The position numbers and the translations under genes were made by a program. Below are positions 37,743-50,033 of a DNA stretch of 64,000 nucleotides, in pieces. This stretch comes from Ecdyonurus torrentis. Lineage: Eukaryota > Arthropoda > Insecta > Ephemeroptera > Heptageniidae. The stretch spans positions 10,188,231-10,252,230 of the forward strand of contig OX439131.1 of assembly GCA_949318235.1 (NCBI GenBank), written 5' to 3'. Below the pieces are notes generated by a model. It was not told the origin of the DNA. It saw only the letters and a program-made list of their open reading frames with translations, and did not search any database. Each line of letters begins with the position of its first letter. Position 1 is the first letter of the stretch.

Positions 37743-37957
37743 TTAACATGTATATTCACAAATAAAGCTGCAATAAGCCTCACAGCTGACGTCATCCATG
37801 CCAAAACTACCTCTAACTGCAAGACATGAGTGATCGTCCGTGCGGTCCGGGTTCCCTGCGTCCCACTTGAAGTACTCGACCATACGTCCCAGTCCCGTCC
37901 ACATCCACTGGTCCACCAGTTCACGACCTCCTGTCCAATAATAGGCAGTACCCAAGT
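37743..37957 (-). pseudogene. Orphan last exon of a type A C-type lectin
   Basis: A 215-bp exon, the same length as the last exon of lectin 1, with an intact acceptor (CACAG at 37962-37958), open frame and stop. Its 71 residues match lectin 1's last exon at 55 positions by hand alignment (DLGTAYYWTGGRELVDQWM...). The 3' flank is similar too (CAAGTATTTAACATG). I found no signal exon, 71-bp exon or 109-bp exon upstream in 37958-41500. The next gene upstream is the sHSP on the other strand. It is most simply a partial duplicate. An extra cysteine replaces Tyr in its AYCSFIC segment. A distant set of upstream exons is not excluded. Confidence 0.65.
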
Positions 37958-37979
37958 CTGTGTGGTAACAATAATGCAT

Positions 37980-38440
37980 GCAATATGAGCTATGAATCTT
38001 ATTTAAAAATAATAATAATAAGCATCATGAAGCTATAATACCTTTCGGTGTAGGCCAGGGCTACAATTAAACCTTTTCAGTAAGGGCTTTAATGTAATGC
38101 ATTGTATAATATAGAGATTACATTCAATACAATTTATTGCAGTGAGTGAACAGGACAGGAGGACAGTACTATAAAAGGATAATAATTTAGGCATGCAGTG
38201 TAGTTATCATCATACCACAAATGAGTATTCCAAAAATTATAATAACAACTTTATGTAATTGAAAGTCTCTATATTATGCTGCAGTCGTGTTGTTATTTAT
38301 AAAAATCCACAAGAGAATGGTCTCGATTTTCTCAACTTTTCTTAACCATGAATATTTCATATGGAATGTCACACGTAAATACAAAATAGTTTAGAATTTT
38401 GATGATGAAAACAAAACAAATGAATGGATCCTGAAAATAG
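37980..38440. other. Spacer, no lectin exons found
   Basis: Searched by eye for the missing 109-bp and 71-bp lectin exons on the minus strand. None seen. Confidence 0.5.
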
Positions 38441-38447
38441 ACAATCG

Positions 38448-38455
38448 TGACGTCA
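38448..38455. promoter_or_regulatory. CRE-like TGACGTCA upstream of sHSP
   Basis: Perfect palindromic octamer in a CpG-containing stretch about 245 bases upstream of the proposed sHSP start site. It may bind CREB/ATF-type factors. Functional relevance is inferred only. Confidence 0.4.
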
Positions 38456-38660
38456 TAAGTCGTGAGTGGTGCGCACGGGGTAAATTTAGCACCGCGTGAA
38501 TCACACACGCCTACGCTCAACACGTCTCTTCGTATTTTTAGTCCAGAATTTCTCTACAATATATTATTATAAGTAATATAGCAGAGAACGAGAATAGCTC
38601 CGAGAATTTTTTACGATCGCAGCTGGATGATGCGAAAGATACGTAAGCATCGCAAATTTC

Positions 38661-38699
38661 TATTTAAAAACGAGACGACTGAGGTTATGGCACTTCAGT
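38661..38699 (+). promoter_or_regulatory. Core promoter of the sHSP gene
   Basis: TATTTAAA at 38661-38668 and a consensus arthropod initiator TCAGT at 38695-38699, about 30 bases apart. A short noncoding exon from about 38697 ends at a donor ACCA|GTAAGT near 38719. The acceptor before the coding exon is at about 39238. Confidence 0.6.
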
Positions 38700-39263
38700 A
38701 GCAGTTCACACCTCAACCAGTAAGTAGCAAAATTTTGCATATATCTCTTCATCTAGAATTCTAATTGAAATTTTCTTCTTCTAAACAAATATCACTACAG
38801 TAGCCTATATTTTACTTTACTCGATCTTTATTACTTTTTTAAAAACTTCTCTTATGTTAATTATTTAGTTAGGATAAAGGATAACTTACTTCTTAAAAAT
38901 TTTCAATCTTATTTATAGTCTAGAATTAAGATTAGGTCATTATTATACAATATTCACCATTATTACGGTATGTGTTGTTTTAATATACCTAAAATTTCAT
39001 TCCTGTTTATCCTATAATTTTCCTCTTTTTTTGTTCCAAACATTATTTTATGTTTTCTAATTCTCTTTAACTACATACAATTTTTAGAAAGATTTAATTT
39101 TTTTATTTCAAAAGTATGAATCACAATATATATATAATATATATTTTTTTAATATCCCTTGTATTACTGAATCTATTATATTATTAATGATTTCTGTTCA
39201 TGTTAATAATTTATTAAATTATATATTGTTAATTACAGGCCTAATTAATAACTATAAAGCAGA

Positions 39264-40080
39264 ATGTCAATGGTACCCATGGTGTTCCGTGACTGGTGGG
39301 ATGATTTCGAGCGTCCCACCTCCCGCCTCTGGGACCACGGTTTTGGTCTTGGCTTAAGACGCGATGACCTGCTCCGCTCAAGTAACTACATGCGACCCTG
39401 GCGACGCACAGCCGCTGCCACTCCTACTGTTGCGGAGACCAGCGTGGACAATAACACTTTCAGTGCAGTGCTTGACGTGCAGCAGTTCATTCCCTCAGAA
39501 CTGTGTGTCAAAGTAAGTTAAATATAAATAAACAAACAAACAAACAAATCAGTAAACCAATAAATCAATTAAGTAAATAATGAGCAGACAAACAAAATGT
39601 AATAATAATAAGTTATCACAGGTCCAAGGTAATGCTGTGGTAGTAGAGGGCAAGCACGAAGAACGAGCTGACGAGCATGGTTTTGTATCACGTCACTTCG
39701 TGCGACGATACGTCTTGCCTGATTCTTACGACATCGACCAGGTCAACTCCAGCCTCTCTTCAGACGGTGTTCTTACCATCACAGCACCAAGAAAGGTAAG
39801 ATTAAAATATATCTTAATATAAACTAGTTCTGGAACACTTGAGGTGATTCTCATAATATGTTATAATAATATATTTCAATTTCTTATTAATTCTGCATTT
39901 AATTATTTTAAGATGAAATATTCCTTGATGGTGTTACTTAATTTGAAATTATAACTATACTTACAGTGCGCTGCTGGTAGTGGAGAACGAGTGGTGCTCA
40001 TTACTCAGACTGGAGTACCAGCTAAAACCCAGCCAGAACCCACCATTCAAGTTCCTCAGTCTCCACAACCCATGTCATAG
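39264..40080 (+). CDS. Small heat-shock protein (alpha-crystallin/HSP20 family)
   Basis: ATP-independent chaperone that binds unfolding proteins. Three coding exons, 39264-39512, 39622-39795 and 39967-40080, all joined in phase 0, encode 178 aa. The N-terminal region has the [12 protein letters not shown] aromatic segment. The alpha-crystallin domain runs from about residue 64 to 141 ([47 protein letters not shown], then [13 protein letters not shown]). The C-terminal tail contains IQV, a match to the I-x-I/V oligomerisation motif. The position on the plus strand inside the minus-strand lectin cluster, and the presence of two coding introns, are both notable, because many strongly heat-induced sHSP genes are intronless. 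I found no clean array of heat-shock elements upstream. AATAAA lies at 40549-40554. Confidence 0.95.
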
Positions 40081-40559
40081 TAACCTGAGCCATATCATAT
40101 ACTTTTATTTTATAAACTTGGAGTGGATTAACCTTATTTAATCATATTCATATTTATTTAATTATAAATTAAAATATACCATACCTGTATACAACTTTTG
40201 CTGATTCTGCATTTAAAGAAATAATTTTCTCACCAGGCTGGCTGTAAATATATAAAACTTTGAGTTCTTTTACATTTTTTAATTTTAAAGTTTTGCAACT
40301 TTGAATGCTATATCTACAACTAAATTATACTACCACTCCAATATTGTGTTTTTTAAATTATTTAATTATATAATATTAAAAAAATTAATTTTACGTTTTG
40401 GTGAATTGTCCTAAAATATTTTTATTTACCTGACATTGTATAAATGATTTTTATGATGTAAGTTGCATTTTATATTTTCTACACATTAATAGATGTTTTT
40501 GATTTCATTATTTAGATTGTTTTGTCTAGTTTATTTTTGTGGCCAAGAAATAAATAAAT

Positions 40560-41541
40560 GATTGTTAGCTTTAATATCATAAAAAAAGTTTTAATCTTAT
40601 CCTTATCACCTGAATTAATTTAGATTTTATTTTTCAGTTTAAAGGTACTAGAAAAAAAGCAAAGACTATGATGTGCAAATAGAGTTAATGAAAACATTCA
40701 CACAATGCTAAAACAATAAAAATGAAAATATTTAGTCCATTTGAATAAATATGAGAAAAATTTCCATTTCATTTTCGGGAAAAAGCATAGGAAAAAAAGG
40801 GGGGCTAAAATAAATAACTTCAGATCTTAGATCGGTCAACATTATATTTTATTCATAAATAAGCCAAATATTTAAAAAATTTAATGAACATTGGTAAAAA
40901 CTATAGCACACAATAAAAACAAGAAAAAAAAAAAACATAAGGTAAAAAGCTAACAAAATTGTTGAACATTAATTTGAAATATGGATAACGCTGCAATAGA
41001 AGAGTTGTTTAGTAAAAAAATAAACAAACTGAGATCCCAACAATAAAAACAAAGTGCTACTGCTAGCAGACTTCCTCTGTCTTGTTATCCTCTGTCTTGA
41101 TTAAACAATTTCCTCTGAAAAATGAATATACAGCTACAACTTGAGTAAAAAAAAAAAGCTTGACACTGAAACTTTTAATCTAGCTTATACTGAGCCTCAA
41201 AGCTTTTGTTTTCCTAAATATCAACTAATATTGTTATGAATATATGTTTTCATCCAAAAATGTATTGAAATTCAGGAAAACAGTAAGCTCAGTAAGCTAC
41301 AGTAAAATTTTTAGTATAGAGAAAATTTTTAACTCAAATTATGGCTGCTTCATTGCCCCATAAGAGAGCATGTTAAATTGAGACAGGAACCAAAAGTCAT
41401 CTGCTAGCGCTTTGTTTATATAGTATATTGTTGGGTTCTGAGTTTGTTTCTCACAAAACCAACTTTTGCAAGTCTACTATAGGAGCTTAGTGTAGTATAA
41501 CTTAAAATGGAAAGTTGAAGATTTTGTCATCATCATTTTTG
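40560..41541. other. Spacer between sHSP and lectin 4
   Basis: AT-rich. No exon on either strand apart from the 3'UTRs of the convergent genes. Confidence 0.55.
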
Positions 41542-43141
41542 TTAATTTTTCTCACAGATGACGGCATTGGTGGCGTTGCAATGTTCCGTATGCAAATTGA
41601 AAGCCTCGAATTTTCGTTGTATCTACATAATAAAAAAATAATAATAATAATAATAATAATAAATCTATTTATAAGCCTGTATAACTACCGGTATATATAA
41701 TACAAACGTTTACATCTATTATAAGTTATTACACAAGTATATAACTTAAAATTAACCTAAATATTATGCAAAATTTCATTTATGTCGTGTTTAGGTTAGG
41801 TTACATTTATGTCGTATTTAGTTTTTAATTCAAACCTAAAAAATGTCCCGTTTTAGGTGACTTTTAGTTTAAACATATTTGTAGATGTTCTCACTCTCAG
41901 GATATGTAATTTATATATTTGATATTTACCTCAACTAGAGCCACGCAGTTCTTTTCTCTGTGACCAGGAGCAGGCCAAGCGTCGGTCAAAGTGAGACTGC
42001 TGCCGTCGCTCCACACCAATGAATCTGAATTGCCCACACGTTTGCCGGCGGTCCAGTAATGTAAGAAAGTGGAAACTATAAATATTATTAAATAAAAAAA
42101 ATATAGCTGAAAATATAGAGTAATATTTCTTCAAGTTATGGTAGTTGTTGCTAAAACTGATACTTAAAAGCGATGAAATTTTTGCTCTAAGTTGCTTTGA
42201 TTTAATATGAAAATTATAAAAATAAATAAATAAAAAATCATTTTATTCATATGCTCGTTTGTTTACCTGAATTTTTGCCACATTTAATTTTGATAATTTC
42301 TGATATATAAAAACTATATTATTACCATTTTTAATAAGTAAGCCTCGAACGAGTTGATACTTTCCATGATGATTAAGATTGATTAATTCGTAGCCACGTT
42401 CCTTACAGTAAACAAAAGCTTCATCTTGCGTCATCTATAAAACCAGAGGATAAATTTTAACTTCTTTTTATTGACAATTAAACCATGAACTAACAATTAT
42501 ATAAGTATATACTTACGCGGTCGTGGATATTGATCAAAACTTTGAAGTTCTCGAAATCCTCCGTAAACAAACCTAATAGTGTAAAAACAAATTAATTAAT
42601 TTAAAAACTATGACGTGAAATCAAATCACAATAGGGTATGTAAAAATATATAGTTTCCAAACTTTACTTACCATGTTTCTGCTCCTGAGCCGAGGCTATC
42701 AAAATAATGCTAAATGTATCTGGTGTGTAAAAATATAAAATTAATTAATTATATTATTATATAGGAGTGCACACAAAAAGGACAACCAAACATTTATTTA
42801 TTTATTATATATATATTATTTTTTTGCATTATACTTGATTGATAACAGAAATTATTACTTTCCGCAACATATATGCCAAGATCTTTATATGAAGTTTCTC
42901 AATTACTAACATTTAACGTAATTTATAAATTGATTTATAAATGTTTCATGAACTGCACTTAAAAAGAAATGTTTAGTATTAAACGTTAATATTTACATTA
43001 AAAAAAAAACATTTTAAACATTGCAAGAATCTCTTGCTAAAACTTGCTAAACGTGTTAAATTTATTAAATATTACAATTTTTTTTTCTTGCAGAACTATA
43101 GACAAAGAAATAGTATAATACTCACAGATAAAGAGCTTCAT
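41542..43141 (-). CDS. C-type lectin 4 (type B, six exons)
   Basis: Secreted 151 aa lectin from exons 43141-43126, 42719-42672, 42572-42517, 42434-42326, 42075-41930 and 41622-41542, with all phases closing. The signal peptide is split over the first two exons (MKLFIYTFSIILIASA). The C-type lectin domain follows: MTQDEAFVYCKERGYELINL, HYWTAGKRVGNSD, KNCVALVE and a final HCNATNAVICEKN. The loop normally bearing EPN or QPD is not recognisable (WPAPGH), so canonical calcium-dependent sugar binding is doubtful. A TATA box lies at 43203-43209. The closest relative in the window is lectin 5, which has the same six-exon layout. Confidence 0.9.
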
Positions 43142-43202
43142 GTTTTCTGTTTTGCAGTCAAGATTTCCTTTGAATGTGATTTACCTACAAAATGTGAGGC
43201 AC

Positions 43203-43209
43203 TTTTATA
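43203..43209 (-). promoter_or_regulatory. TATA box of lectin 4
   Basis: TATAAAA on the minus strand, about 65 bases upstream of the ATG. The initiator is unclear. Confidence 0.6.
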
Positions 43210-43406
43210 TATAGTAATCAAGTAGAAGAATATAACTCCCACCTCCTTCATTTTAGTTGTATTTATTAAGTCATGCTAATTATAATTACACATGTATCAA
43301 AGAAGTATTTATTGTCACCCAATTTAATTGCTTCTTGTAACAATGAATATGTGATCATCATAACCATAAAAAAGTGATCACCATCATCATGTAATATATC
43401 TTGATT

Positions 43407-43409
<3 letters not shown>

Positions 43410-43455
<46 letters not shown>
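43410..43455. repeat. (GA)n microsatellite
   Basis: About 22 GA units in the spacer upstream of lectin 4. Confidence 0.95.
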
Positions 43456-43458
<3 letters not shown>

Positions 43459-43459
43459 T

Positions 43460-45314
43460 TTATGCAATAAGCATTCAATTTATACAAATTTAATTATCAT
43501 TATTTATTTTTCTATAAAAATAAGCATAGCGCATGAAACAAGGAATATAATAAAATTAAAATATTTAAAATAATGGATATTTATCTAAAAAGAAGAGTTC
43601 TTATAAGGATATTACATATTATATAATTATATGAGTATTAATTATCATAATAATAATTCACAGTATTTGGTTACATTTTACATACTATAAAATACTGTAT
43701 ACTTGCTTCCGAGCATAAAGCAACTATACTAACTAACTAACTATATACTGTATATACTCAAAAATTCATAACAATTACTTATAGGCAATCAATAGACAAA
43801 CAATTCGTTAAGTTCTATTACATTTGATAATCTTTATTAGAGTACTATCTAATCTTTGTTTTCAAACAGTCTCAAAAATGAGTTTATTTTTAAAGATCAG
43901 TTAATATTATTTGAATGATTTTTATTTTTTAAACAATGAATGAATAAAAAATACTCGCTCGCATGCAATTCGATTAAAATTGAAATTGCATGTGGTACGT
44001 TTTTACATTATTAAGTTATAAGTTTATTTCACTTATCATTTTTCTCTTTCTCTCCATTCTGTTTTTTGATATTTTATTATTTACTGTATTTTTGTTCCTT
44101 TAGGGAAAAACCTATAAATATTTATGTTGCATTGGCTGTATACTAAAAAAATAATAAAATATAAGATTTCATTCATGTAGAAAATATAAATATCTTAAAA
44201 AGAGCTGAGCTAGAATTAGAGTCTTTCCCAACGCAATTTGTAAAATATATATATAATATTTGTATAATATAATATACTGTATACTGTATAGTGTATGTAA
44301 TATAATATAATACTGAAGAGACTTATTCACTGATTTTTTTTAACCTATATCTTTTTTATAATATAAGCATTTTTCTGACATAACAAATTTTTGAAAGTGC
44401 TAAACAAAATTAAAATCCCAGCTCGATCAATATAATAAGATTACAGTAATCGTAATATTATGTGTCTTAAATATATTATAAACATTAAGATTAAAAAAAA
44501 GAGGAAAAATCTTGTTCCACTTATATTTTTTGAGGGTTTTAATTTAGATAAAAGACTATGCAGTCAGCTGTTTTATTTTATTATTATTACTTTTTAAATG
44601 TTACAATATCAATTAATATCAATATAATATCAATTATAATATTATGTATATTGTATATATATATTATTAAATATAGATATTAAAAATGGCTATGTATGTC
44701 TTTAAAGTGTTTGTGTATAAACTAAATTTTACACTATATAACAGACCTTACTGCTTTTGGATAATTAATTAATTGCAGTTGTGATTTATTATTATTTTTG
44801 TTTTTTTTTTTAACTTTTTATGAAAAAAATATAGGTAAATAATATGGCTAAATTAATCACTAAAAAAAGAAATATTTTTCAGTTTAGAAAAATTATTTTA
44901 TCCTGCATTTAATTTAAATTATAAAAAAGGTTTCAAAATCGATACTCAAACACACACAAAATATATTGAGTATAGTCATAGTATAAGTTATACTATGGTA
45001 TAGTTAAAGAGTCTTGTAAAACAAATCATTAAACGCTGCTATGCTATAATTAGATAAACCAACGCAAAAACTAGAAATAATAATAATAAACGGATTTAAG
45101 GGGGGAAAACATATACACAGAATTTCAGGTGGTTAAATATTTTATTTTAAGAAATTTAACAAATCAATATACTAGCATAAACCAGGAAAAACCATGACAG
45201 AGAGAAATAGTTAATCAGCTAGAAGTAAAGAAAAAGTCAATAAAGTCGTTTATTATTCATGCAGAGGATAATATATCGCTTGAAGTTCAAGTGAGATGGC
45301 TCTTGAATTGAGAA
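43460..45314. other. Spacer between lectins 4 and 5
   Basis: About 1.85 kb of AT-rich sequence without exon signals. ORFs here are short and low-complexity. Confidence 0.55.
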
Positions 45315-47730
45315 TTACTTTTTTTTGTTGATTTTCTCACAAATAACAGCATTGGTGTTAGTGCAGTCCTCAGAGTGCCAGTTGTAAGTGTTCACCCTAT
45401 GGTCCTGTTTGAGACATATACAATAAAGTTATTCATTAGAGGTGGTAGCTTTCAGTTCATAATTCAGAAAATAAAATCGTTGATATATGCAGTGGTTCTA
45501 AGCTCGTTTTCTCATAATAGTCTTGCAAACGCTGTAATTTAGATACTTTAAGTTTTTTATATAATGAAAAAAGAAACTCTTAGGTGTATATTAATTTAAG
45601 ATACCATATAATACGAAAATTCAACACAAAACTATTTTAGACAAGATCCATATTATACAGACCTTTTTAGATTACAGGCACTTTAATATAGGTGTAAATA
45701 GTTTTAGTTTAAATTTGTTTCATATAACTGTATTTGTGCTAATAATTATATGAGTAAAGTTAAGTTTTGTAATAAATGCAATGTAAGAAAAAGTAAAAGA
45801 ATTTATGTATGGAAGAAAAAAATATAAGCCTTTGAAGTCGTTGAGATTTATGTATGTATATAGTCAAAAATGTGTTGAACACAAACATTTCGACAGCAAT
45901 ACTGACTTTTTAATACCAATATTTTCTGTATATTTGTAAAATATTACCTCTACTAGAGACATGCAGTTCTTGCCAGAGCGTGGAGAGCGTTGTTCCCAGT
46001 TTGTGTACGTAACGTTTTCGTTGAGGGTGCTCCAAATGAATGCATTCGAATTATTGTCACTTGTATTGAGACGTTTGCCCGAAGTCCAGAAATGTACGTG
46101 GTGATCAACTATATGAAAATGATATCAAAATTGATCTACATATTTTACTAGTTAATTGTAATTAATAAATAGGTGCATATATATAGCCTAATCGTTCTAA
46201 TTAATTTTGTTATGATAGCGCGCAAAACTCTGATACTTCAAATTCAAAGTGTAACTTTTAAAGCCAATGCAAAATTTCAATTTTAAACAAATCGTAGTGA
46301 TAATTTTGAACTTATGATTAATTTAAATTTAATGTTTATTATTATATTAACCTATTTTCTAATTTTTACACACTCAGTGTGTTTACCATTTTTCATGAGA
46401 TATCCAGCGATGAGCTCATTTTTCTCTTTTGTTTGTAAGCTGATTAATTCCAAGCCGCGTTCATGGCAGAACTTAATGGCTTCGTCGTGCGTCATCTACG
46501 TAAAAGTCAGACAAATTGAAACATATTTAAGTAATATTATTAGGATTATTTATTATAAAATTAAATAAAAAAACTTAAGAAGGAAAAAATTAAAAATACT
46601 TACACGGACGTCGTGATTAACTAAAAGTTTCATATTTCCGAAAGTCTCCAAACCTAAAGTTTAAAAACAAATTAATAAAGTGGCATTTTGCTAAGCCCCT
46701 TAAAACGTTTTTGCTTGCATCAATCATAATCCCAAATTTACAAATTTTGAAGTAAAAAAAAAAATAATAATAATGAAAATGAGTTTCATATAAAGAAACC
46801 AATTATATTAAATTGCAATATAATTCTAATACTGTATAAATTTGTATTGCATATTTCCATTTCACATATGAAATCAATTTTAGGAGATTTGACCATTCAA
46901 TATATTAATTATGGGTATAACGTAATTTTATACATAGAAGTGTTTATATATGAACTTTTAAAATAAATTATTTTCGTTTCAAACGTTGTTATAAACATGG
47001 TAATCATGACGATAAACCCATTAAAAACAATAATTTATACTTATTTTCTAAGATATAAAATGCCAAAAATCTCTTTTGTTACTCGACGTTCGACTATAAT
47101 ACAAAATGCTTGTTGATTGCTCTCTGTTCATTTACTTTGGAAAATGAGTGGCCCCTTCATTATTATATTTATATACTTACTTTATTATTATTATTATTTT
47201 AGCAATATTTTTTATGTGACGCGAGAAAGAAGTTAAAAAATACTCACCATCATCTTGTTTTACAGGGGTGGCAGAAGCTACTAAAATGACGCTAAAAATA
47301 CCTATATATGAAAAGATAAAATTATTTAATTATAAAATTATAATAATTATTTTTTTTTGTTAAATTTAATAGCTTTCATTGTAATTGTTTCATGCAAATT
47401 AATACCTTAGAATTTTTTTTTTTTTAATTTCCTAGGTATTTAATCTTCATATTTAGTTTTATGACTTAGTTATTTTGCCATAGGTAAATTCAAATTTATT
47501 TGCATTTAACTGCCATTTATATTAATTATATTTCATTTAATAACGTTTATCGGAAAATATAGAAATATTTTGCACTATAATACTATATCAGTTCTTAATA
47601 CATTAATCATTAATGCAACAAGTTTCTCATTCATCACTTTATGAAATATAATAAGAAAATATATTATAACATTTTATAACATTTGAAAGAAAAAGTAATA
47701 ATTCGCATACTTACAGACGAAGAGCTTCAT
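45315..47730 (-). CDS. C-type lectin 5 (type B, six exons)
   Basis: Secreted 159 aa lectin from exons 47730-47715, 47301-47248, 46653-46604, 46495-46387, 46108-45948 and 45404-45315, all phases closing. Signal peptide MKLFVCIFSVILVASA, split after 16 bases exactly as in lectin 4. C-type lectin domain: MTHDEAIKFCHERGLELISL, FWTSGKRLNTSDNN, IWSTLNENVTYTNW, KNCMSLVE, EDCTNTNAVICEK and a basic end. The EPN/QPD position is lost (WEQRSPRSG). Potential N-glycosylation sites are present (NVTY). The 109-bp exon 46495-46387 matches the length and phase of the equivalent exon in the other lectins. A TATA box at 47801-47807 and an initiator TCAGT at 47773-47777 lie in register. Confidence 0.92.
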
Positions 47731-47772
47731 TTTTTATATATTATGTTTTGCAGAGGAGATGTGTAACTTCTG

Positions 47773-47807
47773 ACTGATTTACTGACAAAATGCTCGATGC
47801 TTTTATA
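47773..47807 (-). promoter_or_regulatory. Core promoter of lectin 5
   Basis: TATAAAA at 47801-47807 and the arthropod initiator TCAGT at 47773-47777, with about 25-30 bases between them. A second TCAGT lies at 47781-47785. Confidence 0.65.
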
Positions 47808-47809
47808 CT

Positions 47810-48080
47810 AAGGTACAAACGTGGGAGAAAGAATGTATCCTATACCTCCTTTAAGGGACATGCATCATATATTTATTTTATTGTCTTCTGTTTTTATTGC
47901 TTATTGTAATTATAATTCTTTTAATATTTTTTATATGATCTTGAGTTAAGTGACATCATTAATAATTAAGCAATTTGCGTTAACGAATATTCAAGGTACA
48001 AAATCCCCTTTTTTTCTGCGAAATACTTTTAATTTATGTACATGCGAGCTTATATAATTACTATTTTTTTATTATGTTTT
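47810..48080. other. Spacer, nothing recognised
   Basis: AT-rich upstream flank of lectin 5. Confidence 0.5.
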
Positions 48081-48563
48081 TTTTTTGCGTCTTATAACAC
48101 GTGCAAAGTTAACGTCATGAAAAGAGGTGGCATGGTACTATCTATAATGCGCATAATGTTCAATATATTGTAACAGCTGCAATATGCAGGATAATGAAAT
48201 TCTTCTTTATATAATATAATATATTAATATTTATAATAAAGACAAATTTCATTATCCTGCATATTACAGTTATAATTATTACATTGCACGCATTATATGC
48301 GCATTACAGAAAGAGTTAGACTGGCACTCAAGGGGCCTCGTCCGCGAAAGGGATGTAACATCCCTTCTAGGGACCACAAAAAGGGGCGTAACACCCTAGT
48401 TAAGCCCCTTTTCGGGTCTTAGGGGCCTCCAAACAGGAGGGGGAGGGGGGCACGTCCGCTATCGCGGAATTGCTCTTATGGCCAGTCGGAGTCTGATTAT
48501 ATAGAGTAACATGTCACCTAATTTCATGACGTTAATAATACGTGTGTTATAAGACGCAAAAAA
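48081..48563. mobile_element. Inverted-repeat element, family F, with GC-rich interior
   Basis: The outer arms pair: TTTTTTGCGTCTTATAACAC...GTTAACGTCATGAAA on the left and TTTCATGACGTTAAT...GTGTTATAAGACGCAAAAAA on the right. The left interior holds a second hairpin (TGCAGGATAATGAAATT at about 48186 against AATTTCATTATCCTGCA near 48248). The right interior, 48310-48490, is a GC-rich block quite unlike its surroundings. No coding capacity. Confidence 0.75.
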
Positions 48564-50033
48564 TCATACATATGGGCCTGTACGTATATATATAAATATA
48601 AAAACTAATAAAAATAAAATATAAAACTATGCAGTTTGCTGCGCCTCACTAGCGGTTGTCATGACTTGAGTAGTTGTCATTTTACGTCTTGCATTATAAT
48701 TTTTTTCATTGTTGCAAACTTAGCGATCAAGTTATTGTTTACTCCATGCTTTTCTTATGGAAATATTAATTTCATCACTATGTTTTTGCAATATAACGAG
48801 TAAAAAAATTCAACGCAAGTCATGACTTGTTAAGGTGGATTCATATATTCTTAAGCTTGTTCCAACTTTGAGCAGCAAATTGTGAAATAGCATTGTTTTA
48901 GATAGGAAAAATATTTTCCTACGCAAAGTTACAACAAACTTAAGAGTCCGATTCACTCACGAAAAACACCGTGTTTTTAATCTCGTGACCAGGGATTCGA
49001 ATGACTGAAGTTGTTAAAGAAAATGACCAAAGAGTACACAGATTACAAGCGATCAAGGTATAAGGAGTATTGTACTGAGTGACATATTCTTGATCAAGTT
49101 TGGAAAATACGTCTCTTATTTATTCGTGAGCAGTATTTTAAATTTTATGTAAGAAAATGTTATGTTTGAGAAAGCTACCTGTGTTCCATCAGTAATAAAT
49201 ATTTAAATAAAGACACACAAATCTGATATAATATTACTTCTTATGTTTGCTAATTAGATTAAATAATATAAGAATGAAGTGAACATTCACACACAGTTAA
49301 TTGAAATATAGATAGTCGTTTCCTGACAAGAAAAATAATCTAAATAAGCCTTAATTTTAGGCAGTACGTGTATTGAGTTACTGATGCTACCAAAGGCGTT
49401 TTAAAATGTGTTATATTTTAATGAATCGATCGTATTAATAAAATTACGCTTTTATTATTTGTCCAAATGAGGGTTAAAATACATTTTTAGATAGCTTGTA
49501 AAATTTAGGGTGCCTTTGCCTTAATCTGAATGGGAATTTTTTCAAAAATGATTTTGAGAGTTTTTAAACGAAAAAAAAAATAATAATAAAACTAAATAAA
49601 ACTGGAAGTAGACAGAAAAAAAATCCCATTCAGAAAGCAGATCGATATAACAAACAAACATTATTATTACCAAAAATGGAGCTTATAGCGCCTCAATTGC
49701 TGTTCGTGTAATTTTATAAATACGATTACATTAAATGAAATGAGCGTATGAAAAGTTGCATATCTATGCAGGGACAGCAGTGCACGTGTGACGTGACTCT
49801 TATATATAATATGAATGCACCATTAGAAAATTAATTGTTAATTTTATTTATTATTATTAATTTTTTATTATTTTTTCAAAATGCAATGATATTAATTTTT
49901 TAAGATCTCAAAAGTCTATCATAATTTAAAATTTATAAGCGCATATAAATAAAAATAAATTGATCATTTTAAGCATAAATGATTATTATACTATTTAGAA
50001 ATACAGTAATACAACATAATACATTATTATATA

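Noticed and set aside
38541..38612. Possible heat-shock elements upstream of the sHSP gene
   Set aside because: GAA triplets occur at 38586, 38592 and 38604, but their spacing (6 and 12) does not fit alternating 5-base HSE units, and GAATTTC at 38546 has the wrong internal gap.
48310..48490. tRNA or rRNA origin of the GC-rich block
   Set aside because: No cloverleaf, no A/B boxes in order, and no rRNA-like stretch that I recognise.
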